DNA of 64,000 nucleotides from Sipunculus nudus (Eukaryota > Annelida > Sipuncula > Golfingiida > Sipunculidae), in assembly GCA_026874595.1 (NCBI GenBank), contig CM049316.1:14699839-14763838 (forward strand), written 5' to 3'. The translations under genes and the position numbers were made by a program. Position 1 is the stretch's first letter; each line of letters begins with the position of its first letter. The notes beneath the pieces were generated by a model. It searched no databases. It saw only the letters and a list, made by a program, of their open reading frames with translations, and was not told the origin of the DNA. Positions 33,386-42,885 of the stretch are shown one piece after another.

Positions 33386-36300
33386 GGGTTGGGCCCGCCG
33401 GCCAAGACTCAACCCATTCATTTAGTGGCCATCAAGTAGTATTGGGCAGTAACACAGGGTCCTCTGTTGAACCGGCACACGACAAGCATGGAAGGATCGA
33501 AAGTAACTGTCCAACGTCGGTAGTAGTGGCATGGACGTCATGCAAGGGACGTTCCCTTGAGGTACCAATAGAATTTAATGGCGTTAAGGCTAGTGCCACA
33601 CTGGACAGCGCGGCGCAGGTCTCCATTGTCAACAGAGAACTTTTTGATCAGTTACAGTCAAATGACATGGTTTACCTAGGGAAGGTGAACCTCAAAGGCA
33701 TAGGGAAAGATAGCAAGGTGATTCCTGCCGTAAAAATCAAAGGACTACAATTCATTCTAGGAACTAAACAATATGTTTGGGCCTGGTATGTGGCAGACAT
33801 CACCGAACCGGTGCTGCTTGGTCTGGATTTTCTTGCATGCGAACAGTGCATTATAGATTTCGCTGACAATACTGTTTCCATGCCGGACAACTTAGTACTG
33901 GCGACTCTTAAAGAAACTCCCAAGGAAAGATCTGTCAAGACGGCCTCGCTGACTGACAGAGAAGCCATGGGAGCAACAGGGGAGTTGCCTACTCATACCG
34001 AAACAGTGATCACAAATGGGGTTCTACCAGGTCACCTAGAAGATCTTTTTAGCCATTCAGTATCAACTCTCAGCAGGGTCCAAGCTGAGGCATTGCAAAA
34101 AGTGCTCTCTGATTATAGTGATGTCTTTGCGAAGCACGAGTTTGACCTTGGCTGCGTGAGGTCAATCAAACACAAAATAGACACCAAGGACGCATCTCCA
34201 GTAAAGCAGAGAATCAGGCGCACCCCCCTTGGTTTTGAGGGAGAGGAACAAAAGCACATAGAGAAAATGTTGAAAGCCGGGGTGATCCAACCTTCAAGTT
34301 CAGAATGGGCCTCAGCACCAGTCCTGGTGAGAAAGAAAGATGGAGGCGTACGTTACTGTATTGATTACAGGGCGTTAAATGAAAGAACTTCCAAGGATCA
34401 GTATCCGCTCCCACTGATAGAAGACTGTATGGATACATTGTCAGGTACCAAATTCTTCAGTACCTTGGACCTTGCGTCAGGTTACTACCACATTGAATTG
34501 GACGAGGCTTCCCGACCGAAGACACCATTCATCACAAGATTCGGCCTCTTTGAGCATACAAGACTTGGTTTTGGTTTGTGTGGAGCCCCAGCTACTTTCC
34601 AGAGGGCCATGAACATTGTTTTGCGAGACATGATCTGGAAAGACGTTCTTGTCTATATCGATGATGTGATCGTTCTGGGAGAGACATTTGGGCGACATAT
34701 GGAGAATCTGACAGAGGTCTTCAAGAGAATGAGGACACATAACCTAAAACTAAAGCCCAAGAAGTGTGTCTTACTAAGTCCGGAGATGGAGTTCTTGGTA
34801 AGCATATCAGTGCTGATGGCATATCTGTTACAGAAAGTAAGGTTTTAGCAATGAGAACCTGCCCTCCACCATCTTGCCGCAAAGATTTGGAGTCCTTTCT
34901 CGGTTTTGTAAACTATCATAGGACCAACATCAAGGAATATGCGAGCCTCACAGCAGATTTATATGCCCTGACAAAACCCAGAACTCAGTTTGAGTGGACA
35001 CTGACACATCAAGAGTCCTTTGAAGTCCTCAAAAGTGTCGTTTGTACTGCACCATGCCTTGCATTTCCAGTGAAAGATGGGCAATTCATTTTAGATTGTG
35101 ATGCTTCCCACACTGCCATTGGGGCAGAATTATCTCAGCTACAGGATAATGTCGAGAGAACCATTGCATATGGCAGTTTCGTACTGACCCCAGCACAGCG
35201 GAAGTACTGTACTACACGCAAAGAGCTTCTTTCAGTTGTCAAATTCTGCAGACAGTTTCGGCATTATCTGCTTGGGAAACGGTTTCTCATCAGAACTGAT
35301 CACAACTATTTGGCTTGGCTCATGCGGTTTAAATACATTGAAGGCCAGTAGGCACGGTGGATCGAGGAACTGGCTCAGTTCGACCTTAAAATTGTCCATC
35401 GCCTGGGTGCCAAACACCAAAATGCAGATGCCCTCTCTCGCCTCCCTGATATGCTGGATGAATGCAACTGTTACCAGGCGGGTAGTAAGCTGGCCGATCT
35501 TCCATGTGAGGGCTGCAGATATTGCAGTAGGGCTCACACTCAGTGGGAGCGTTTCTTAAGCGATGTTGACGAGATTGTACCCTTAGGAGTGAGGCATCCA
35601 ACACCCTGTGCCCAGGAAGAGCCGATCCCTGTATGTCAAGCAAGTTGTGTCTCAGACCCGTCAGATGAAGATGATAATGATGAAGGACTGCATCCGTCTG
35701 CTGCCCAGTCGCATGAGGACTTGGCCGGTTCCTCTTATGTTCAGTCAGTTGCGGACCAAGAAGGAAATGTTACATCACAAGGAGGTACCCAAACTTCAAA
35801 TTGGATAAAGTGCTACAGTTCAACAGAACTTGCTTCCTTGCAAGGGAAAGATCCAGACATTGGTCCGGTCATTCAGCAGATGGCTCTGGCTGTACAAGCC
35901 TCAGCTGTTCTTCAGTAACACAGTCCTGTATTACAAACTGGAAGGACAAGATGGCCCATCATCACAATTGATTTTGCCGGCCGTCCTGCGCTCAGAGGTT
36001 CTAAACCTGTGTCATGATGGAAAGACAGCGGCTCATGTAGGTTTTAAAAAAACCCTAGCCAGGCTAAAGAGGTCTTTCATGTGGTATCAGATGCGTCTTG
36101 ATTGTAAACTGCACTGTCTGGCCTGCAACCATTGCAACAGAAACAAGAAAGCTTCGACTAAACCTAGGGCAAAACTTCAATCATATCATGCAGGGGCACC
36201 AATGGAGCGTGTCCACTTGGATGTTTTGGGCCCTTTTACAGAGAGTGAGAGTGGAAACAAGTTCATAATAATGATGATAGACCAGTTTTCAAAGTGGGTT

Positions 36301-37415
36301 GAATGTGTTACAGTCCCCGAACAATCGGCAGTTACCATTGCAACTAAATTCTTAGATAGGTTCGTTAGCACGTTTGGTTGCCCCATGTACGTGCACACGG
36401 ACCAAGGAACCAATTTTGGTTCGCAGTTGTTCGCTTCTGCCAATTGTTAGGGATTGCACGAACAAGGACAACTCCATACCATCCCAGTTCCAATGGACAA
36501 GTGGAACGACAGAATCGCACTGTCCTGCAGATGGTACGTTGCCCTATTGATGGGAACATAAGAAACTGGGACCGAGACCTCCCGCTGATATCCATGGCTC
36601 TGCATTCAATGGTTAATAAGTCTACTGGCTACTCAGCCAACCAGATCATGCTTGGCAGAGAAATGGTTTAGCCAGAGGATATCATTTTCCGAACATCACG
36701 GATCAATACTGGAAACCTGCCAGAGGGGAATGTGGATAAATGGGTGCTTACTCTCAGAGAACGGTTGACCCAAATCCATGCAATGGTGAGGGAGAGAATG
36801 AAAGGTAAACAGGCCTACCAGAAGAAGTACTACGATTTAAGAGCTCGTGAAAAACAGTTTGAGCCTGGCGAGCTCGTATATCAACTTGATAAGACCACAA
36901 AGAAAGGCTCCAGCCCTAAAGTGCAGCCAGTGTACAAGGGCCCTTACTTCATTAATGTGAACAAACACCCAGTCTACCGCGTGCGAACAAGGAGGAAGGA
37001 GAAATACTTCCACCACGACAATCTGAAAGGTTGCAACACAAAGTACGTGCCACTCTGGCTTCATAGAGCCAGGAATCAATTTTATGCAGAGCAAGAAGGG
37101 AAGCAGGCAGTTATGGCAGAGGATCCAGAAGCCATTGAAGGGGATCCAGACTCCAGCTTTTGTGACACAGTGCCCATTGACCTGGAGAGCTTTTGTGATT
37201 CACCTGATGTGTTGACAACAGCCCCTAAAACCAAGGACTCTGTTAAAAAGTGCACTGCTGCAGAGGTTACCTCGGAACACACTCTCATTCTTGATAAAGT
37301 TGTCCAGAGTCATACAACTAAATTTTCAAATAGTGGCCTCCATGATCAGGGTGAAACCTTTACCAGTAGGGGTCGGAGGATCAGAAGACCCAAACACCTG
37401 AAAGACTTCGAGTGA
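33386..37415 (+). pseudogene. pol of the TatD-carrying element (PR, RT, RNase H, IN)
   Basis: The largest piece is 33442-34848 (468 codons): aspartic protease with LDSA in place of the usual D(S/T)G (Asp codon at 33604), then RT with YCIDYRALN, LDLASGYYHIE, GLCGAPATFQRAM and catalytic YIDD at 34654-34665. A one-base loss near 34797 shifts the frame to the thumb and RNase H (LDCDASHTAIGAE, IRTDHNYLAWL). TAG at 35349 interrupts RNase H. Integrase follows another shift near 35905: HHCC finger (35990-36150) and core Asp codons at 36220 and 36400. A shift near 36440 precedes Glu 36504, and TAG 36669 precedes the C-terminal GPY-like and basic tail (36732-37415). Pol is in the -1 frame relative to gag. 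Confidence 0.92.
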
Positions 37416-37722
37416 TTTAAGAATAAACAGATTTCAGTATGGCTTTTTAAGGCCTTCCGTTTCTTGTAAATAGAATAGAATAATTTTCTTCTCTAGTGTG
37501 CTTCCGACAGCGGTGTATGAAGCGGCTAAAGTCTGCTCCATCCTCTGTTGGGTGCTCGCTCATTAGTCATAAGGACGCCATAAGAAATTGCAGATTGGAT
37601 TTGCTGCCTATTTTTTATTATGCTGGTATTGCCTCCCCGTTGGGATTACTCTAATCAAGTAAGGCCGTACTGTAAAATTTTTAGTAAGGTCATTTTCATT
37701 CTCATTATCGTTATAATTCCAT

Positions 37723-39411
37723 GTGACTGAGTTTAAAGATTTAGATGAGGCGAATTTCTGCCCTGACTATGAGGAGGACGTTTCACTCCATAGCCAGGGT
37801 AAATCGGGGAGAAGACAATCTCGTAAGTGCCTGATATGTGGCCAGCCAGACCGACACCTGCGGCGTCACTTGGCCAGACAGCACCTTCCCTGGTGGTATC
37901 AGTCCACCACGGCTTTTTGGCAATGTCAAGTTCAGGAGGGGTGCGAAGGCACCCTGAAAGCCAGACATAAACATCCTCACTCGCCCAACAGGCAGCTCTG
38001 GTATCTCCATGTCAAGCGACTGCTCGACAAAATTCAGGTTGATTTACACCTCAGCTCAATAGAACAGCTGCGTCTCTTTGTCATCGAGGAGGGGTACTTT
38101 GCCAAGGACGCAGCATTCGGCGATGGAGAGGTACCACTGCTCCAGGGAATCTCCCGGTACCACCAGTGGGAGATCCAGGGTGTTATCAGAGCTGCCCCAC
38201 CGAACTGTGTGGCAGGCTTACTTCACTATAAGACTATGGCAATACTTATCTCACAGTTGTCACCTCTGGCTCGGGATGCCATATGTTCATCAGACCCGCT
38301 TATTTTCCCCAACTCCCCAGGTTCCCTGGAAACATCTAAACTGCAGTTGGCAGATGCTCACGGACATTTGGACATGCTAATGTCACGCCTCGGGGTAACA
38401 TTTGAAGAATTACAGGCACAAAACAAGGACTCTCCTATATATTTGTTTGGAATAATAGCAAACTTTGTGTATCCTCACCATTATCAGTCGGCCCAAGCAT
38501 TACATATTCACCCTGAAGTTAAAATCACATTTGGTTACCACCCTAAATTAATACAGGATGGAAACATTGTAGACCATGCCATGAAACAATTAACATCTTT
38601 AATAGATAACCCAAGCTGCTGTGGACTGGGACAAATCGGTCTTGACTTTGGAGGTAGTTCACGTAGGTCAAAACACCAGCAAAGACAGTTCTTGCAGAAA
38701 GCTTTGGTCCTGTCCCTTGATCATCCTGAAAAAGTCATTGTCCTGCATTGCAGGGATTGCGGTGATGGTTCTGCAGCAGAAGAGACTATGCAGCTGCTGC
38801 TGTCTCTAGGTTTGGGGAGCCACAAGATTCAGAGACACTGCTTCTGTGGAACTGCGCATGAGGTAATGAAATGGCAGAAGGCTCTCCCCAACTGCTATTT
38901 CAGCTTATCGAGTAAATCCCTGCAGCAAGCACAGGTCAGATACGCAGTGACTCAAATTCCCATTGATAGGATACTGGCGGAGACGGATTGTCCATATTTG
39001 GCCGGGACACCGTGGGATGTTGTGGACACAGTGGCAGGCATCGCGAGACTTAGAGGCACGTCCGTAGAGAGCATGCAGACGCCTGTAACCGCAATCTTGT
39101 ACGGCTGTGTGGGGAATTTAAGAGAGCCTAGGGTATTAAGAATCCCACTTGGTCCTTGCTCTGTGACTTCAAAGATGGGGATAGGAAGCACCCCGCTCCG
39201 CTCTTTTCCCCTATGGGTGGCCCACCTAGCAAGGACTCGCTTGTTTCAGGCTTGTCAATGGTTATTCTTAGCCTTTTACATTAAATATTATTTGGATAAG
39301 GAAAACTTTAAAGGTTCTGCCCGTTATTTACTTTATGTGACCTGTGGTCCATGTGATAAACATAAATGGAGGCCCGCTGGCCAGGCCCGCTGGCCAGAAC
39401 CAGTATCCTAG
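37723..39411 (+). CDS. zinc-finger/TatD-like hydrolase encoded by the LTR element
   Basis: An uninterrupted 562-codon frame lies 300 bases after pol and 60 bases before the polypurine tract, where env usually sits. Residues 1-130 hold Cys/His clusters (CLICGQPDRHLRRHLARQH near residue 37 and a CX5C...HKH group). Residues 130-205 are a helical linker with APPNCVAGLLH. Residues 207-450 are a TatD-type TIM-barrel: HxH at H213/H215, H342 (VLHCRD), H372 (RHCFCG) and D422 (LAETDCPYL). The Glu usually found in GE.GLD is Gln304 (GLGQIGLD). TatD proteins are metal-dependent DNases/exonucleases of about 260-300 residues, so extra domains exist at both ends. No signal peptide or membrane segment is visible. 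TATDN2 is the nearest named relative in layout. Whether it is active is not known. Confidence 0.85.
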   Translation: MTEFKDLDEANFCPDYEEDVSLHSQGKSGRRQSRKCLICGQPDRHLRRHLARQHLPWWYQSTTAFWQCQVQEGCEGTLKARHKHPHSPNRQLWYLHVKRLLDKIQVDLHLSSIEQLRLFVIEEGYFAKDAAFGDGEVPLLQGISRYHQWEIQGVIRAAPPNCVAGLLHYKTMAILISQLSPLARDAICSSDPLIFPNSPGSLETSKLQLADAHGHLDMLMSRLGVTFEELQAQNKDSPIYLFGIIANFVYPHHYQSAQALHIHPEVKITFGYHPKLIQDGNIVDHAMKQLTSLIDNPSCCGLGQIGLDFGGSSRRSKHQQRQFLQKALVLSLDHPEKVIVLHCRDCGDGSAAEETMQLLLSLGLGSHKIQRHCFCGTAHEVMKWQKALPNCYFSLSSKSLQQAQVRYAVTQIPIDRILAETDCPYLAGTPWDVVDTVAGIARLRGTSVESMQTPVTAILYGCVGNLREPRVLRIPLGPCSVTSKMGIGSTPLRSFPLWVAHLARTRLFQACQWLFLAFYIKYYLDKENFKGSARYLLYVTCGPCDKHKWRPAGQARWPEPVS

Positions 39412-39470
39412 ATTACAATTGTGATTATTACCGTGTTTGCATGTGTAGTTTCGTCTTATAGTTTCATCCA

Positions 39471-39485
39471 GAAAAGGGGGAGGAG
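39471..39485 (+). promoter_or_regulatory. polypurine tract
   Basis: gaaaagggggaggag directly precedes the 3' LTR (TGTAAGG at 39486). It is the expected plus-strand primer and fixes the LTR start. Confidence 0.92.
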
Positions 39486-39699
39486 TGTAAGGGAGCCGCA
39501 CTTGTGCCGACTTGTCATTAGGACGAGCTTGCTGGGGATTGATGTGACGTGAGGAGGACACGGGAGAGATCATCGCCAGAAGCCAGCTGAAGAGCGCTCG
39601 ACAACCTGTTGTGCACGGAATCTACGCGCTGACTTGGTGACATCCGTGTGAGTGTATGTTAACACATTCATGTAAATGTAATCTTGTGTAAGGATTACA
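39486..39699 (+). repeat. 3' LTR of the TatD-carrying element
   Basis: Matches 27200-27413 with six substitutions. It is followed by CATC, the copy of the target site. Confidence 0.95.
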
Positions 39700-39703
39700 C
39701 ATC

Positions 39704-40704
39704 TCTCGGCTGATAGGTTAACTACAGGAACCTATATACATGAACTGTATTTTTATTGAAATGACAAGCGAGAGGATCAGTTGAATGCAAAAGTAAACAA
39801 GTTAATGTACACATTTTTAATTCTAATCAATGACACAAAACGTAAATATCACTGATCGTTAATCTTTCGCGGTTGAATTGTCTGGCGAGTTCAGCTGGCT
39901 TGGTACCCGTGTCAAGTCTTTCAAGGATCGACAGCTTGTCATTAACTGACAGGACATTGAGCTAACTTGACTTCAGTGGCATTGACGAGTAAAAGTTAAC
40001 CGTATGTAAAAATTAACGTGATGAATAATCATGATGAGCAGTAAATCGTGTTGACATTCACTATCACAATGTTTTAATAAGCTTCGTAGCATGGTTTATA
40101 TAAAGCTCAGAATTCCTCAACTGCAGTCGTAAGCAGCGATTCTGGCTAATCGAAATCCCTATATATTGGGCAAAAATAATCTCGCCAATAGACTTAGTGA
40201 GTAAATAATGGAGTCGCACATATACTCAACTAATGCTCATCGTTGTACTCGAGGCCTTGGCGACTACCGGAACGAAGATCAAAGCTATCCTTTAAAGCCA
40301 CTCTGTTCAAAGCTGAGCCGAGGTCTACACGAATCGGCGAGGCTGAGTTTATCACACCTACAACCTGCGGTGGGCTACTCAGTTATGGCCTGTTGTAACA
40401 TTTGGTTTGTACAGGTTAATTACCCCGGCCGGAGCTTTCTGATTAAAGCAAGGACAGCCCCGGCCGGCGTGGTAGTGTTTTCACACCTACTGCCTACGCT
40501 CGGGTGCACTTATCAGTCGGCAATATGTATCACCGCTGATGCAGCTACTTCTGTTTTGAATCAAACAATCTTTTTTACCATTTTTATTTTGAGTTTTTTT
40601 TCATTGTTCAGATATCGGATAAATGGTCAAAATTTCGGTTCTCTGATTTTTATTTCGGATGAACGATTTTTCGGATAAGTGGTGTTCGGATATTCGACGT
40701 TATA
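39704..40704. other. right part of the pogo-like element, no transposase seen
   Basis: A plus frame at 40208-40678 (156 codons) is open, but it has no DDE, CENPB or other recognisable motif and ends in poly-T derived residues. I consider it non-coding. Confidence 0.5.
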
Positions 40705-40707
40705 CTG

Positions 40708-41103
40708 TAGGTTTAACTGCTTACTATAATAAATATGCAGCCATGTTTTTTCACATAGAGGGAATTGATGGCCCATCCTATTTCCATAGTTTCAGTATGG
40801 CAAATAATAAAATGTCCACCCTTGAACTTTAAATAAACGTGTTTATAACAACCAATTATGTATATCTCTATCATGCAGAAATTATCAGAATATTAAAAAG
40901 TAAAACCCAAGTAATGTAGATAAAATTTATTAATTTAGAATATTCAGAAATGCGAATCAGTATTTTCTTTGATTTACTTTCGTAGCATCATACACTGTAT
41001 GTTTTATTAGTTCTGTAGACCAGTATTCTAAATTAGTTCTCATATACTATAGGAATACTTCCAAGAACAACCTTATTCCCGAGCTTATGCTGGATTCATC
41101 TGA
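40708..41103. other. AT-rich spacer, no gene recognised
   Basis: If the ZNF862-like model is right, this is intron sequence just upstream of the next coding piece. Confidence 0.45.
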
Positions 41104-42410
41104 ATCACTTGTGCCTCATACAAGTGATAATGAAAAAAATTGAGATTTCAGTTGAAAAGGGCAACGCCCAAGAAAATACTTCCAGTAAAGAGAAACACGA
41201 TATTGAATCTTTATGTTCCAGTAGAAATAAAAAGATGATTAACACTTGTATGAAAAAGAAAAATTTAACTTTGTTCAGAATCTCAGCCTTCAAAAAAGAG
41301 AATCAGGAGTACCCCGAAATTTCATAATGAATGGCAAACAAATAGAGATTGGCTTATATTTGAACAGGACAATGAATGCATGAAATGCAAATACTGTGTT
41401 GAACAGGCCATTTAAAAGAGTGGTAGTGCTAGTACTGCTACATCTGGTGGTAGCTTTGTCATGGGAGGCAAGACATCTAGGTCGAAGGGTGTGCTATCTC
41501 ATGAAAATTTTGAACTTCATCTTTATGCTCAAGATGCTTATTGTGCAAAAAGAAGCGAATCTTTGCTTAGTCTTTTGAAACTAGAGGAAAAAGATCTAGA
41601 AAATAGACGCAGACATTTCAGCACTGCATACTATATAGCTTGGGCTGAAAGGCCATTTACAAATTTTTCTAAAGAGCTAATGTTACAGAATAAAAACTTT
41701 GGAAGCAATCTGAGTAATAATTATTGTTCAGATAAGTAGTGCAGACCATTTATGAAATATATTGCTAAGGTAGAGAGAGAAGATTTGCAGGCACTTATTC
41801 AGCATAATGATTTTTTCAGCCACAATCAATGATTCCTCAACTGACTCTGGTATGTCTGAACAGGAACTTGGTTTCTGTCCATAAAGAAGTTAGCAGTTGC
41901 TGATGCTGCTGGAATCAAAGAGGCAGGAGTTAGAAGTCTTGAAACAGAAGGAAAATGTGTCAGCTGGAGACAGAAACTTGTTTTTTTACACAGTCGATGG
42001 AGCAGCTGTTATGATGGGACAGAAAAATGGCATGGTAGCAAAACTGAAGGCTGAGGTAGGAGACTTTCTGATAGGTATCCACTGCACTGCCCATAAATTA
42101 GAGCTTGCAGTCAGAGATGCTGTGAAGAACATTGCTTTCATGAAGAAAGTTGATCAGGTGCTGCTTGATTTGTACAAATGCTATTACTACTCCGCCAAAA
42201 ACTGGTTCAACTTACAGGAAACAGGCAAGGCTCTTCAGGTGAAAGTGTTGAAAAACCCAGATATCATGGGAACTAGATAAGTAGCCTACCGGCAGAGAGC
42301 AGTTGACGTTCTCCTGCATAACTGGAAGGCAACTGTGACACATCTTGGTCACATGGCCGAACTGCAACAAGGTGAAGAAAACAAGGGACCCATGGGTCAC
42401 GGCGCTCAGC
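41104..42410 (+). pseudogene. hAT/ZNF862-like transposase-derived gene, N-terminal and central part
   Basis: Pieces in order: a Lys/Ser-rich N-terminus (41109-41327); NEWQTNRDWLIF then CMKCKYC, the TTF/BED-like zinc finger start of hAT-derived ZNF862-type proteins (about 41330-41405); 'GGKTSRSKGVLSHENFELHL' (41464 on), the finger's His region; 'FSTAYYIAWAERPFTNF' (about 41620); then 41897-42280 with FYTVDGAAVMMG, 'IGIHCTAHKLELAVRDAVK', 'LYKCYYYSAKNWFNLQETG' and GTR*VAYR (stop at 42278 where Trp is usual). The order and spacing match ZNF862-like proteins, with at least four stops or frameshifts. Further same-strand pieces lie at 49.9-50.5 kb. It may be an old multi-exon hAT-derived gene or a TE relic. 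Confidence 0.65.
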
Positions 42411-42885
42411 TTAAGTTTGAAATTTTTGCAAATGCAAAATATTCTATTTTAATGTTTTTCATTTATATAAGCATATGAGAAGCTAAGAGGAAAGAGGAAC
42501 TCTTACTTGGTTATAGTAAAGTTCTAAATATATGATTGCAAACTAATACTCTGACAAGACTGTCATGAAGAAAAACAGTGAAAATTTTGAGATACTGTGA
42601 TGCATATGAAAAATTTACAGATGGACAGGCCAGTGGACAGTATGGACTAATACCTTTATTTCAGTTTCAAGGGAATAATGCATTTAAGTTTAAATATCAG
42701 CCTATTATTTAAGCATATCCACTTTTTCCATTAAAATAGTTTTTATCTGATTAATTTTTTTTTTATTTACAAGTTTTATAAATTTGTATTTAAAAACACT
42801 GAAAATATAAGTTAAAATATTAGAATTCTAAGTTGCAGTCATTATATATCCAGAGTGTAGCTCATATTGGGTCATATTATGCATA
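42411..42885. other. AT-rich spacer, no gene recognised
   Basis: T/A-rich sequence between the ZNF862-like piece and the 3.1 kb tandem duplication. Confidence 0.5.

Larger units (their letters stand above)
27200..39699 (+). mobile_element. 12.5 kb LTR retrotransposon carrying a TatD-like ORF
   Basis: Both LTRs are 214 bases (27200-27413 and 39486-39699), TG...CA, with six differences by eye (about 97% identity), and flanked by CATC on both sides (27196-27199 and 39700-39703). A primer site follows the left LTR and a polypurine tract precedes the right one. Order: LTR, 3.8 kb leader with an inserted MITE and a minisatellite, gag, protease, RT, RNase H, integrase, TatD-like ORF, LTR. The RT and integrase are of Gypsy type. 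The complete ends mean the TatD gene was inside the unit that integrated here. Confidence 0.92.
26818..40707. mobile_element. pogo/Tigger-like inverted ends enclosing an LTR element
   Basis: The left end, from 26818 (CAGTAGAGCGTCGTTAATCC, then GAA), and the complement of the right end at 40707 (CAGTATAACGTCGAATATCC, then GAA) agree at most positions. They have the CAGT...TCG...ATCCGAA layout of pogo/Tigger elements, flanked by TA on both sides. Repeats of 'ttcggatgaacgat' occur near both ends. Without the LTR element the host copy is about 1.4 kb. No DDE transposase is seen in 26818-27199 or 39700-40707, so it is a non-autonomous or decayed copy. Confidence 0.65.

Noticed and set aside
37723-38050. 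TatD ORF N-terminus as an envelope protein
   Set aside because: No signal peptide, membrane segment or cleavage site; the Cys/His pattern fits a zinc finger.
40208-40678. 156-codon ORF as the pogo-like transposase
   Set aside because: No DDE or CENPB-type helix-turn-helix motif and no matching composition.
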